A stretch of 64,000 nucleotides of DNA from Luteibacter jiangsuensis (GTDB lineage Bacteria; Pseudomonadota; Gammaproteobacteria; Xanthomonadales; Rhodanobacteraceae), in NCBI RefSeq assembly GCF_011742555.1, contig NZ_JAAQQR010000003.1, forward strand, positions 1-64,000. The letters run 5' to 3'. Position 1 is the first letter of the stretch, and every line of letters begins with the position of its first letter. Positions 15,425 to 24,275 of this stretch are shown piece by piece. The notes beneath the pieces were generated by a model. It was not told where the DNA came from and searched no databases. It was given only the letters and a program-made list of their open reading frames with translations. The translations under genes were made by a program, and so were the position numbers.

Positions 15425-15436
15425 GAAAACGTTTAC
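15425..15436. promoter_or_regulatory. LacI-type operator upstream of the LacI regulator gene
   Basis: GAAAACGTTTAC is a near-palindrome on the AACGTT core typical of LacI/GalR operators, one mismatch from the perfect site at 21486. It is about 50 bp upstream of the regulator start, which suggests autoregulation. Confidence 0.65.
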
Positions 15437-15486
15437 GTTCCGCGCCGTCGAGCCCCGGGAGGGGTTGGCTCAAGGGCGAGAACCAC

Positions 15487-16509
15487 GTGAGTGTGACGAT
15501 CAAAGACGTCGCGAGAATGGCCAACGTATCGGTGGCCTCGGTCTCGCGCGCACTGAATGGACACGGCGGCGTGACCGCGGAGACGCAGAAGCGGATCCGC
15601 GAGGTGGCCGCGCGCCTCCGCTACGTGCCGCACAACGCGGCGCGCAGCCTGATCACCCGCCGCACGCAGACCATCGGCGCCCTCCTGCCCGATCTGCACG
15701 GCGCGTTCTTCTCCGAACTCATCCGTGGCATCGACCTCGCCGCCCGTGCCCGTGGCCTGTACATGCTGGTGTCCAGCTCGCACGGCGACGCCACCGAGGC
15801 CGCCATCGCCCTTCGTGCCATGCAGGGGCGGGTGGATGGGCTGCTGGTGATGTCACCGCATGCGGACGAGGTTTTCCTCGACGAGAACCTGCCGATCGTG
15901 CTGCCCACGGTGCTGATCAACAGCCATGTGCGTTCCGATCGCCACGCCGCGCTCGATGTCGACGACTACGGCGGCGCACGCACGATGACCGAGCATTTGC
16001 TGGGCCTCGGCCGCAAGCGTATCGCGTTCATCGCGGGCCCCGAGGTGAATCACGACGTGCAGGAGCGCTGCCGCGGTTATCGCGAGGCGCTGGCCGCGGC
16101 GGGACTGGCCGATCGCGCCATCGTGCTGCCGGGCGATTTCACCGAGGAATCCGGCTACCACGCCGGCAAGCAGGCGCTGGCCATGGTGCCGCGTCCCGAT
16201 GCGATCTTCGCAGCCAACGACATGATGGCCATCGGCTGCCTGTCCGCTTTGTCGGAAGCCAAGGTACGCACGCCCGAGGACATCGCCGTAGCCGGCTTCG
16301 ACGACATTCCGATGGCGCGCTATGTCACGCCTCCGCTTACCACTGTCCGTGTGCGCATCGCCGAACTGGGCGAAGCCGCACTGGAACGCCTCGTTCGCAT
16401 GATCGAGGCACCCGACGATGCCGCGCCCGAGCCGCGCACCGTCGTCGGCACCGAACTCGTCGTACGCGCCTCTTGCGGCGGTAACGACGCTGTACGACGA
16501 CGAGCCTGA
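15487..16509 (+). CDS. LacI-family transcriptional regulator of the glycan locus
   Basis: 340 aa from a GTG start. The N-terminal HTH and hinge helix are typical: VTIKDVARMANVSVASVSRA, then YVPHNAARSLITRRTQTIGA. A periplasmic-binding-protein-like effector domain occupies about residues 60-335 (DLHGAFFSELIRGID, DAIFAANDMMAIGC, VAGFDDIPMARYVTPPLTTV). It sits at the head of the TonB receptor/halogenase/GH144/ABC cluster. It probably represses it until a sugar, perhaps a sophoro-oligosaccharide, binds. Matching operators are upstream of itself, possibly of the receptor, and of the GH144 gene. Confidence 0.9.
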   Translation: MSVTIKDVARMANVSVASVSRALNGHGGVTAETQKRIREVAARLRYVPHNAARSLITRRTQTIGALLPDLHGAFFSELIRGIDLAARARGLYMLVSSSHGDATEAAIALRAMQGRVDGLLVMSPHADEVFLDENLPIVLPTVLINSHVRSDRHAALDVDDYGGARTMTEHLLGLGRKRIAFIAGPEVNHDVQERCRGYREALAAAGLADRAIVLPGDFTEESGYHAGKQALAMVPRPDAIFAANDMMAIGCLSALSEAKVRTPEDIAVAGFDDIPMARYVTPPLTTVRVRIAELGEAALERLVRMIEAPDDAAPEPRTVVGTELVVRASCGGNDAVRRRA

Positions 16510-16629
16510 TCGCTCGTTTGATTAGCGGGGCTGGCCGGGCCCTGGAAGGATTCTGCAGGACGGCGTCTTCACAGGATATCCGCTTTACCGGCCGCGCCGC
16601 CCTGCAGGGGAGGACGCGACACACGGGGA

Positions 16630-16641
16630 AGAACGTTTGCA
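16630..16641. promoter_or_regulatory. Possible LacI-type operator upstream of the TonB receptor
   Basis: AGAACGTTTGCA keeps the AACGTT core but only part of the flanking symmetry. It is about 105 bp before the receptor start. The match is weaker than at 15425 and 21486 and is proposed mainly because of its place in the same locus. Confidence 0.35.
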
Positions 16642-16744
16642 TAAGAGTGGCCAGACCACCGCGTCGCGACGAAAGTCGACCACCGTGTTTCGCGCTACGG
16701 CCGGGATAAGAAAACACACACGGGACATTTGGGAGAGGGGAACA

Positions 16745-19700
16745 ATGAAAGCCTCGATGCAGTTGAAGAAAAAGATTCTCGCCAGCGTCATCACCGCGTC
16801 GGTCGCCGCCGCGGCCATGACGCCCTCGGCGTTCGCGCAGTCCGCCATCGCCACCCTGCGCGGCAAGGCCGCACCGGGCGCCACGGTCACCGCGTTCAAT
16901 CCGCAGACCGGCCTGAGTCGCAAGGCCACCGCCGGCGCCGACGGTACCTACGTGATCAACGGCCTGCCGCCGGCCACGTATCAAGTGGACGCGGGCCCGG
17001 GCACGCAGCAGAACGTGACCCTGACGGTCGCTTCGACCGCCACGCTGAACCTGGCGGCACCGGCCTCTGCCGCACCGGCTGACGCCTCTGCCGCCACCGC
17101 GATGGAAGGCGTCACCGTGAGCGCCACCACGCTCAACGAAGTGCGCACGCCGGAAGTGGCCAAGACCATTTCGCTGCACCAGATCCAGACCATTCCGCAG
17201 GTTTCGCGCAACTTTCTTGAATTCGCCGACACCGTGCCGGGCATGGTGTTCAGCGTGGACGACAAGGGTCACACCTCGCTCCGCGGCGGCGCCCAGAACA
17301 ACAGCTCGGTGAACGTGTTCATCGACGGCGTGGGCCAGAAGAGCTACGTGAAGGAAGGCGGCGTCTCGGGCCAGGTCAACAGCCAGGGCAACCCGTTCCC
17401 GCAGCTCGCCATCGGCGAGTACAAGGTCATCACCTCGAACTACAAGGCCGAGTACGACCAGGTGTCGTCGGCCGCGATCACCGCGGAGACGAAGTCCGGC
17501 ACGAATGAGTTCCACGGCGAAACGTTCTATACCTACACCTCGGACAAGTACCGCAGCCGCACGGCCGCCGAGGAAGACGGCGACAAGGCGCGCTCGTTCG
17601 AGAAGGAATATGGTTTCGCGCTCGGCGGTCCGATCATCAAGGACCAGATGCATTTCTTCGTGACGTTCGAACAGAAGAAGTTCGACACGCCGGTCACTGT
17701 GTCGCCGGGCGACGGCGCTCCGCTTGATTCGATCAACTATCTCCCGGCCAGCGTCCGTGCGCAGCTGGGGCCATCGAACCTGCCGTTCGACGAGAAGCTG
17801 TACTTCGGCAAGATCGATTGGGAACTGACCGACCGTGATCGCATCGAGATCAGCACCCAGGTACGTCGCGAAACGCAGGCAGACAACATCGGTGCCGGCA
17901 CCGCCCGTTCGGCCTCGATCGAAACCGAGAACCACGACACTCGCGGAACCTTCCGCTGGCAGCACAGTGGCGAGTGGTTCTTCAACGAGTTCAAGGCCAG
18001 CTACGAGAATTCCTCGAACGATCCGCTGCCGGTCAACTACGGCAATGGCTTCCATTACGTGTGGCGCCCCAACAACGACACGGAAATTGTGAAGGTCGGT
18101 TCGGCGGATGCGCTTGCTACGCAGGTCAAGGGCCAGGAAGGTCCCATGATCTCGGACGATTTCACCTTCAATGACCTGACCTGGCATGGCGATCACATCG
18201 TCAAGATGGGTTGGAAGTACAAGGAAGTGACGCTGCATGCGCAGGATGCGCAGAACGTTAACCCGCAGTTCTTCTACAACGTGGGCACAGACGGCGTGGA
18301 GCCGCTCCCGTACAAGGCGCAGTTTGCCAATCCGGTACCGGGGCTCAACCCCGTTTCCGAGACGAACAGCAAGCAGTACGGCGCTTACATCCAGGACGAC
18401 TGGTCGGTCAACGACCACCTGACCTTGAACCTCGGTGTGCGTTGGGACAAGGAAAAGACGCCTTCATACCTCGATTGGGTCACGCCGCAGAACGTTATCG
18501 ACGGCTTCAACTCACTTGATCCTAACGCGCAGGACTTGTTCCCCGGCCAGACCTACGCCCAGACCCTGGCCAAGGGTGGCATCAACTATCAGGACTACGT
18601 CAGCAACGGGCACAACCGTCACGCGCAGAATCAGTGGGCCCCGCGACTTGGCTTCTCGTACGATCTCTTCGCCGACGAAGAGCACGTGATTCACGGTGGT
18701 GCAGGCCGTTCCTACGATCGCAACCTCTACGACTATCTTCAGCTTGAGCAGACGAAGTCCGCGCTGCCGAACCAGGAAATCTTGTTCAACATCCCGGGAC
18801 GTTCGTGCACGGTGGGCCCGAACACGAACTGCGTCGAGTGGAATCCGGCCTACCTGAATGGTATCGAGAACTTGCAGGCGCTCGTCGCCGGCTCGAACAA
18901 GGGCCAGGAAGTCGACATGCTCAACAACGATCTGAAGGCGCCTTATTCGGACCAGTTCAGCATCGGTATGGCGAACAAGCTGGGCGACTGGAACACCGAT
19001 GCCACGATCACGCGCGTGCTGTCGTATGACGGCTTCGCGTTCACGCTGGGCAACCGTTATCCGGACGGCTCGTTCTTCCAGGGCGGCTCGCAACCTTGGG
19101 GCAATGGTATCCCGGGCTTCGGCTCGATGATCATCGGTAACAACGGCATCCGTACGCGCAGCACGCAGGTGCTGCTGTCGGCCGACAAGCCGTACACCCG
19201 CGAATCCGGCTGGAGCGCCAACTTCGCATATACCTATACCCGTGCGAAGCAGAACCGCGACATCGGCGAGCACTACTCGTTCGACGAGGCGACGATCAAC
19301 GACTACCCGTTCATCACGTCCAATGCGGCTTCCAAGCATCGCTTCGTGGCGACCGGTTCGATCGACGGCCCTTGGGGCTTCAGCTTCTCCGCAAAGCTGA
19401 CGCTGGCCACGCCGCTGCCGTGGAACGGTAACTATGGTTATGGCGCAATCTTCCCGGACGGTTCCCAGAACATCCCGAGTGCTTACACCCCGCCGGGTTC
19501 CAAGTTCCTGGTCGGTGGCAAGATCTGGGGCTATCGCGACCTCGACGTTCAGGCTACGAAGGATTTCCCGATCGGCGAAGGCGACATGACGAAGTTCTAC
19601 ATCCGCTTCGACATCCTCAACGTCTTCAACTGGAAGAACTTCAGCCAGTACACCACCAACTTCGGTGCAAATGGCATCCCGAGCAACGCCAGCGATCCCG

Positions 19701-19774
19701 TGGTGTTCAACAAGACCGGCAACATCCAGTTCGTGCCGCGCACCGCGCGCTTCACGGCTGGCTTCAAGTTCTAA
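16745..19774 (+). CDS. TonB-dependent receptor with carboxypeptidase-like N-terminal domain
   Basis: 1009 aa from the ATG at 16745, preceded by GGGAGAGGGG. Residues 1-31 form a signal peptide ending PSAFA. Residues 32-90 are a carboxypeptidase-D regulatory-like beta-sandwich (GADGTYVINGLPPATYQVDA). The plug starts near residue 120 (LRGGAQNNSSVNVFIDGVGQ) and the 22-strand barrel fills the rest, ending AGFKF with the terminal Phe. Receptors of this Oar-like build in Xanthomonadales import oligosaccharides with TonB energy. Context suggests a glucan; the substrate is inferred. Confidence 0.92.
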   Translation: MKASMQLKKKILASVITASVAAAAMTPSAFAQSAIATLRGKAAPGATVTAFNPQTGLSRKATAGADGTYVINGLPPATYQVDAGPGTQQNVTLTVASTATLNLAAPASAAPADASAATAMEGVTVSATTLNEVRTPEVAKTISLHQIQTIPQVSRNFLEFADTVPGMVFSVDDKGHTSLRGGAQNNSSVNVFIDGVGQKSYVKEGGVSGQVNSQGNPFPQLAIGEYKVITSNYKAEYDQVSSAAITAETKSGTNEFHGETFYTYTSDKYRSRTAAEEDGDKARSFEKEYGFALGGPIIKDQMHFFVTFEQKKFDTPVTVSPGDGAPLDSINYLPASVRAQLGPSNLPFDEKLYFGKIDWELTDRDRIEISTQVRRETQADNIGAGTARSASIETENHDTRGTFRWQHSGEWFFNEFKASYENSSNDPLPVNYGNGFHYVWRPNNDTEIVKVGSADALATQVKGQEGPMISDDFTFNDLTWHGDHIVKMGWKYKEVTLHAQDAQNVNPQFFYNVGTDGVEPLPYKAQFANPVPGLNPVSETNSKQYGAYIQDDWSVNDHLTLNLGVRWDKEKTPSYLDWVTPQNVIDGFNSLDPNAQDLFPGQTYAQTLAKGGINYQDYVSNGHNRHAQNQWAPRLGFSYDLFADEEHVIHGGAGRSYDRNLYDYLQLEQTKSALPNQEILFNIPGRSCTVGPNTNCVEWNPAYLNGIENLQALVAGSNKGQEVDMLNNDLKAPYSDQFSIGMANKLGDWNTDATITRVLSYDGFAFTLGNRYPDGSFFQGGSQPWGNGIPGFGSMIIGNNGIRTRSTQVLLSADKPYTRESGWSANFAYTYTRAKQNRDIGEHYSFDEATINDYPFITSNAASKHRFVATGSIDGPWGFSFSAKLTLATPLPWNGNYGYGAIFPDGSQNIPSAYTPPGSKFLVGGKIWGYRDLDVQATKDFPIGEGDMTKFYIRFDILNVFNWKNFSQYTTNFGANGIPSNASDPVVFNKTGNIQFVPRTARFTAGFKF

Positions 19775-19784
19775 GCGCTTCACC

Positions 19785-19815
19785 GGCGCATCCGGTTTGC
19801 ATGGCCGGATGCGCC
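19785..19815 (+). other. Hairpin downstream of the TonB receptor
   Basis: Perfect 11-bp stem, GGCGCATCCGG paired with CCGGATGCGCC, with a 9-base loop and no T-run. It may stabilise the 3' end of the receptor mRNA ahead of the true terminator 8 bp further on. Confidence 0.5.
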
Positions 19816-19822
19816 GTCATTG

Positions 19823-19857
19823 GCGCCCGCGAGTCTCCCCGCGGGCGCACTTCTTTT
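19823..19857 (+). terminator. Rho-independent terminator after the TonB receptor
   Basis: Nine-bp stem GCGCCCGCG/CGCGGGCGC (19823-19831 with 19840-19848), 8-base loop, then ACTTCTTTTT. Because the halogenase-like gene starts only 20 bp later, its transcript must depend on read-through. That would attenuate it relative to the receptor. Confidence 0.75.
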
Positions 19858-19876
19858 TCCCTTGCGTGCGACGGTC

Positions 19877-21397
19877 ATGACCTACGGCATCACCCATATC
19901 GTCGTTGTCGGTGGCGGTACCGCCGGCTGGATGGCGGCATCCGCGCTTGCACGCGTGCTCGGCAAGCAGGTCACTGTCCGGCTGGTCGAATCCGACGAGA
20001 TCGGCATCGTCGGCGTGGGCGAGGCGACCGTTCCGCACATCAAGCTGTTCAACAACCTGCTCGGGCTGAACGAAGCCGAATTCGTCGCGCGCACGCAGGG
20101 CACGTTCAAGCTCGGCATCCAGTTCAGGGACTGGGGCAGTCTGGGCAGTTCCTACATCCATGGATTCGGCACGATCGGCCACGACGTGGGCCTGACGCCG
20201 TTCCACCAGTATTGGTTGAAAGGACGGCTCGCGGGTTTCGCGGCCGACCTGGACGAGTATTCCGTGAATACCGTGGCGGCGGCACGCGGCAAGTTCATGC
20301 CGGCACCCGTCGATGTACCGGCGAGCAATCCGCTGGCCGGCATCGGCTACGCCTACCACTTCGACGCCGCACTGTACGCGCGCTTTCTTCGTGCCTACGG
20401 CGAGGCGCGCGGCGTGCGCCGCACCGAGGGTAAGGTTCAGCACGTGGAGCTACACCCGGAATCCGGCGATGTCGCCGCCGTGGTGTTGTCCGACGGCGAG
20501 CGGGTGGAAGGCGATCTCTTCATCGATTGCTCCGGCTTCCGCGGCATCCTCATCGAAGGCGCCCTGAAGACGGGCTACGAAGCCTGGACCCACTGGCTTC
20601 CGTGCGACCGCGCGCTCGCCGTGCCGTGCGAGCGGGTGGCCACGCCGACGCCCTATACCCGCTCCACCGCCCGCGAGGCGGGATGGCAATGGCGCATTCC
20701 GCTCCAGCATCGCACGGGTAACGGCTATGTCTATTCCAGCGCGCACATCGGCGACGACGAGGCCGCCGCGACGCTGCTGGCCAACCTCGATGGCAAGGCG
20801 CTGGACGACCCGCGCCCGCTGCGCTTCACGACCGGCCTGCGCAAGAAGGCATGGAACCGCAACGTCGTGGCGCTCGGTCTTGCGAGCGGCTTCATGGAGC
20901 CGCTGGAATCGACCAGCATCCACATGATCCAGATGGGCATCTCCCGCCTGTTGCAGCTTTTCCCGGCCGACGGACGGATCGATCCTGTGCTCGTCGATCG
21001 CTACAACGCGCAGACCCGCTTCGAAGCCGAGCGCATACGCGATTTCCTCGTGCTGCACTACAACGCCACGACGCGCGACGATTCGCCGTTCTGGAACCAT
21101 TGCCGCACCATGGCCATTCCCGACTCGCTGCAGTCGTACATCGATCTCTTCCTTCACAGTGGACGCTTCTTCCGCAATGCCGATGAAATGTTCGGCGTGG
21201 TGAGCTGGGTGCAGGTGATGATCGGGCAGGGCGTCATGCCGCATGGCTACGATCCGCTGGTGGACCAGATGCCGGAACAGGACCTCCCGAAATTTCTCGC
21301 GAGCGTGCGCGACGTGGTGTCGAGGAACGTCGACCTGATGCCCACGCACCAGCAGTTCATCGATCGCGAATGCCGGGCGCCGGCGGTCGCGGCTTGA
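19877..21397 (+). CDS. Flavin-dependent tryptophan-halogenase-family protein
   Basis: 506 aa from the ATG at 19877. The FAD-binding GGGTAGW is at residues 12-18. The halogenase signature WxWxIP is present as WQWRIP at 270-275. The residues matching the catalytic Lys and Glu of PrnA are kept: K78 (TFKLGIQF) and E344 (FMEPLESTS). So it may be a competent FADH2-dependent halogenase; a flavin reductase would have to come from elsewhere. There is no PKS, NRPS or tryptophan gene nearby. Homologues often sit beside carbohydrate TonB receptors in Xanthomonadales and Caulobacterales with unknown function, as here. Confidence 0.85.
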   Translation: MTYGITHIVVVGGGTAGWMAASALARVLGKQVTVRLVESDEIGIVGVGEATVPHIKLFNNLLGLNEAEFVARTQGTFKLGIQFRDWGSLGSSYIHGFGTIGHDVGLTPFHQYWLKGRLAGFAADLDEYSVNTVAAARGKFMPAPVDVPASNPLAGIGYAYHFDAALYARFLRAYGEARGVRRTEGKVQHVELHPESGDVAAVVLSDGERVEGDLFIDCSGFRGILIEGALKTGYEAWTHWLPCDRALAVPCERVATPTPYTRSTAREAGWQWRIPLQHRTGNGYVYSSAHIGDDEAAATLLANLDGKALDDPRPLRFTTGLRKKAWNRNVVALGLASGFMEPLESTSIHMIQMGISRLLQLFPADGRIDPVLVDRYNAQTRFEAERIRDFLVLHYNATTRDDSPFWNHCRTMAIPDSLQSYIDLFLHSGRFFRNADEMFGVVSWVQVMIGQGVMPHGYDPLVDQMPEQDLPKFLASVRDVVSRNVDLMPTHQQFIDRECRAPAVAA

Positions 21398-21401
21398 TGG
21401 C

Positions 21402-21417
21402 CGTGGCAATTGCCACG
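21402..21417. other. Perfect 16-bp palindrome before the GH144 gene
   Basis: CGTGGCAATTGCCACG lies just after the halogenase stop and 100 bp before the GH144 start. It could be a regulatory site or the base of a short hairpin. It has no AACGTT core, so it is not another copy of the LacI-type site. Confidence 0.45.
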
Positions 21418-21451
21418 CGGCGATTCGGCCCGTATGGTTCCAGAGTCCACC

Positions 21452-21471
21452 AAGGCCCTCCGGGGCCTTTA
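21452..21471 (+). terminator. Weak terminator-like hairpin after the halogenase gene
   Basis: Stem AAGGCCC/GGGCCTT with a 4-base loop, followed by TAT. The stem is short and the T-run poor, but it separates the halogenase from the GH144 promoter region. Confidence 0.4.
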
Positions 21472-21485
21472 TCCGACCTCTCGAT

Positions 21486-21497
21486 GTAAACGTTTAC
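21486..21497. promoter_or_regulatory. Perfect LacI-type operator upstream of the GH144 gene
   Basis: GTAAACGTTTAC is a perfect 12-bp palindrome of the LacI/GalR class, 19 bp before the GH144 ATG. It most likely binds the LacI protein encoded at 15487 and controls the GH144-ABC-glycosidase operon. Confidence 0.78.
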
Positions 21498-21516
21498 GCC
21501 ATCAGGAATTCGCTTC

Positions 21517-22995
21517 ATGCAAGCCAAGACGACCAAGCGCCTTTCCCTCGCCCTCGGGCTCGTGCTCGCCTGCACCGCACCGATGGCGATGGCCCAGAAG
21601 GCAGTGGCAAAGCCGAAGCCCGCGGCGGTCGGTGTGCGCGACGTCCATCCCGTGCCGCCGATGATCGCGGACCTTGAGAAGCGTACGTTCCAGTGGTTCT
21701 GGGACAGCGCCAACCCGTCCAACGGACTGGTGCCGGATCACTACCCGACCAATTCGTTCGCCTCCATCGCGTCGGTGGGTTTCGGCCTAACGGCATACGG
21801 CGTCGGCGTCGAGCGCGGCTACATCACGCGCGACCAGGCCGTGGAGCGCACGCTTGCCACGCTGCGCTTCTTCCACGATGCGCCGCAGAACGACTCGGAA
21901 GACGACGCCACCGGGTACAAGGGATTCTTCTATCACTTCCTCAAGATGGACACCGGCAAGCGCCACGACCGCTGGGTGGAGCTGTCCACGGTCGACACCA
22001 CGTTGTTGCTGGGGGGCGTGCTGTTCGCGCAGAGCTATTACGACCGCGACGATGCGAAGGAGATGGAGATCCGCCAACTCGCCGACGACATCTACAAGCG
22101 TGTGGACTGGACCTGGGCGCAGAACCACAAGCCGCTGATCAGCATGGGATGGACGCCCGGCGGCAAGTTCATTCCGCACGACTGGGCCGGCTACAACGAG
22201 GGCATGCTGGTGTATATCCTGGCCCTTGGCTCGCCCACGCATGCCGTGGGTGACGATGCATGGCCCGCCTGGACGAAGACATACGACAAGACCTGGGGCG
22301 AGTTCCACGGCCAGACCTTCCTGAACTTCGCACCGCTGTTCGGTCACCAGTATTCGCATGCGTGGGTCGATTTCCGCGGTATTCGCGACGCATGGAACAC
22401 CTCGCACAACCTCGACTACTTCGAGAACAGCCGGCGCGCCACGTACTCGCAGCAGGCCTATGCGGTCGCCAATCCGGGCGGCTGGAAGGGCTACGGCAAG
22501 AACGTGTGGGGCCTCACGGCGAGCAACGGCCCCGGTGGCCTGATCGTGAAGCAGGGCGACAAGGAGCGCACCTTCTACGGCTACACCGCCCGTGGCGCGG
22601 GCCGCGACTATATCTCCGACGACGGCACCATCGTGCCGACCGCGGCCGGCGGCTCCGTGGCGTTCGCGCCGGAAATCGCCATTCCCGCGCTGGAGGAGAT
22701 GAAGAAGAAGTACGGCCAGTACATCTACACGAAATACGGTTTCGTCGACGCGTTCAACCTGAGCTTCGACACCCGCACCGATCTGCGCACCGGCCGTCTG
22801 GTGCCGGGCTTCGGCTGGGCCGACACGGTGCACCTCGGCATCGATCAGGGTCCCATCGTGCTGATGATCGAGAACTACCGCAGCGAGTTCGTCTGGAACG
22901 TCATGAAGAAGAATCCGTACATTCGCAAGGGCCTGGAGCGCGCCGGCTTCAAGGGCGGCTGGCTCGACGACGACGCGGCGGCCGACCTGTGGTGA
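21517..22995 (+). CDS. Secreted glucoamylase-like protein, probable GH144 endo-beta-1,2-glucanase
   Basis: 492 aa with a signal peptide (residues 1-26, ending PMAMA). The body is an (alpha/alpha)6 barrel of the COG5368 glucoamylase-like type: ERRTFQWFW-like LEKRTFQWFWDSANPSNGLV, FASIASVGFGLTAYG, then GLTASNGPGG and PTAAGGSVAFAPEIAIPALE. That pattern matches GH144, whose characterised members cut linear or cyclic beta-1,2-glucan to sophoro-oligosaccharides. Its stop overlaps the GTG of the binding-protein gene (GTGA). Cutting imported glucan in the periplasm is the likely role; family assignment is from motif memory. Confidence 0.8.
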   Translation: MQAKTTKRLSLALGLVLACTAPMAMAQKAVAKPKPAAVGVRDVHPVPPMIADLEKRTFQWFWDSANPSNGLVPDHYPTNSFASIASVGFGLTAYGVGVERGYITRDQAVERTLATLRFFHDAPQNDSEDDATGYKGFFYHFLKMDTGKRHDRWVELSTVDTTLLLGGVLFAQSYYDRDDAKEMEIRQLADDIYKRVDWTWAQNHKPLISMGWTPGGKFIPHDWAGYNEGMLVYILALGSPTHAVGDDAWPAWTKTYDKTWGEFHGQTFLNFAPLFGHQYSHAWVDFRGIRDAWNTSHNLDYFENSRRATYSQQAYAVANPGGWKGYGKNVWGLTASNGPGGLIVKQGDKERTFYGYTARGAGRDYISDDGTIVPTAAGGSVAFAPEIAIPALEEMKKKYGQYIYTKYGFVDAFNLSFDTRTDLRTGRLVPGFGWADTVHLGIDQGPIVLMIENYRSEFVWNVMKKNPYIRKGLERAGFKGGWLDDDAAADLW

Positions 22996-24275
22996 AACGC
23001 GGCATGCGCGCGGTTTGCCTGAGCGTGGCGCTTGCCGGTGCCGCGTTGGGCGGCTGTGCGAAGGAGGAACAAGGCTCGCGCACGCTGCAGTTCTGGACCA
23101 TCGGACGCGAAGGCGAAGCCGTCGCCAAGCTGCTGCCCGATTTCGAACGCGAGCATCCCGGCCTGCACGTGGCCGTGCAGCAGCTTCCGTTGACGGCGGC
23201 GCACCAGAAGCTGCTCACGGCGTATGCCGGCGATTCCACGCCGGACATCACGCAGCTGGGCAATACCTGGATTCCGGAGATGGTGGCGCTTGGCGCGCTC
23301 GAACCGCTCGATGCGCGCGTGGCCGGTTCCAGGGTCGTGGATCGCGACGATTACTTTCCCGCCATCTGGTCCACCAACGTCATCGACGGGCATCTGTATG
23401 GCGTGCCCTGGTACGTGGACACGCGCCTCCTGTTCTACCGGAAGGACCTGCTGGCGAAGGTCGGCTACGACCACCCGCCCCGCGACTGGGCGGAGTGGAA
23501 GGCCATGATGGCGAAGCTGTCGCAGCCGCCCGGCAAGACCTACGGCGTGCTGCTGCCGACGAACGAGTTCGAGCAACTGCTTGCACTCGCCCTGCAGCAG
23601 GACGATCCGCTGCTGCGCGACGACGGCCGCTACGGCAATTTCCGCAGTCCGGGGTTCAAGAAGGCGCTGGCTTTCTACGTTTCCCTGTTCAAGGATCAGC
23701 AGGCGCCCATGATGACGAACGTGGGCATCGGCAATCCCTGGGCCGCGTTCGGCCAGGGCTTCTTCACGTTCTACCTCTCCGGCCCCTGGAACATCGGCGA
23801 GTTCCGCAAGCGCCTGCCGCCGGAGCAGCAGGGCGGCTGGGGTACCACGCCATTGCCGGGTCCGAATGGCCCCGGCGCGTCGAACGCGGGTGGTTCGAGC
23901 CTGGTGATCTACCGCAGGTCGAAGCACAAGGACGATGCCTGGGCGCTGGTGGAGTTTCTTTCGCGCCCGGAGATCCAGGACCGGTTCTATCAACTCCTCG
24001 GCGACATGCCGCCGCGACGTTCGTCGTGGAATGCGCCAGCCCTCAGGAACGACGACAAGGCCGCCGCGTTCCGTGACCAGCTCGAGCGCGTGAAGCCCAC
24101 GCCGCCGGTGGCCGAATGGGAACGCATCGTCACCGAGATGCAGCTGGTGGCTGCGCAGGCGGCCCATGGCGACCTCACCATCGATCAGGCCGCGGCGGAA
24201 ATCGACCGCCGCGCGGACCGCCTGCTCGAGAAACGGCGCTGGATGCTCGACCACGGCCACAAGGCTTCCCCATGA
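22992..24275 (+). CDS. Sugar ABC transporter substrate-binding lipoprotein
   Basis: 427 aa from a GTG that overlaps the GH144 stop. A lipobox (AGAALGGC, C22) marks it as a lipoprotein. The mature part is a family-1 solute-binding protein: LQFWTIGREGEAVAKLLPDF, PDITQLGNTWIPEMVALGAL and VPWYVDTRLLFYRKDLL line up with maltose/oligosaccharide binding proteins. It should deliver an oligosaccharide released by the GH144 enzyme to the two permeases encoded next. Its stop overlaps the next start (ATGA). Confidence 0.9.
   Translation: MKRGMRAVCLSVALAGAALGGCAKEEQGSRTLQFWTIGREGEAVAKLLPDFEREHPGLHVAVQQLPLTAAHQKLLTAYAGDSTPDITQLGNTWIPEMVALGALEPLDARVAGSRVVDRDDYFPAIWSTNVIDGHLYGVPWYVDTRLLFYRKDLLAKVGYDHPPRDWAEWKAMMAKLSQPPGKTYGVLLPTNEFEQLLALALQQDDPLLRDDGRYGNFRSPGFKKALAFYVSLFKDQQAPMMTNVGIGNPWAAFGQGFFTFYLSGPWNIGEFRKRLPPEQQGGWGTTPLPGPNGPGASNAGGSSLVIYRRSKHKDDAWALVEFLSRPEIQDRFYQLLGDMPPRRSSWNAPALRNDDKAAAFRDQLERVKPTPPVAEWERIVTEMQLVAAQAAHGDLTIDQAAAEIDRRADRLLEKRRWMLDHGHKASP

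Noticed and set aside
19877-21397. Halogenase as part of an antibiotic gene cluster
   Set aside because: Neighbours are a glycan receptor and glucanase; there is no NRPS, PKS, flavin reductase or tryptophan-modifying gene nearby.
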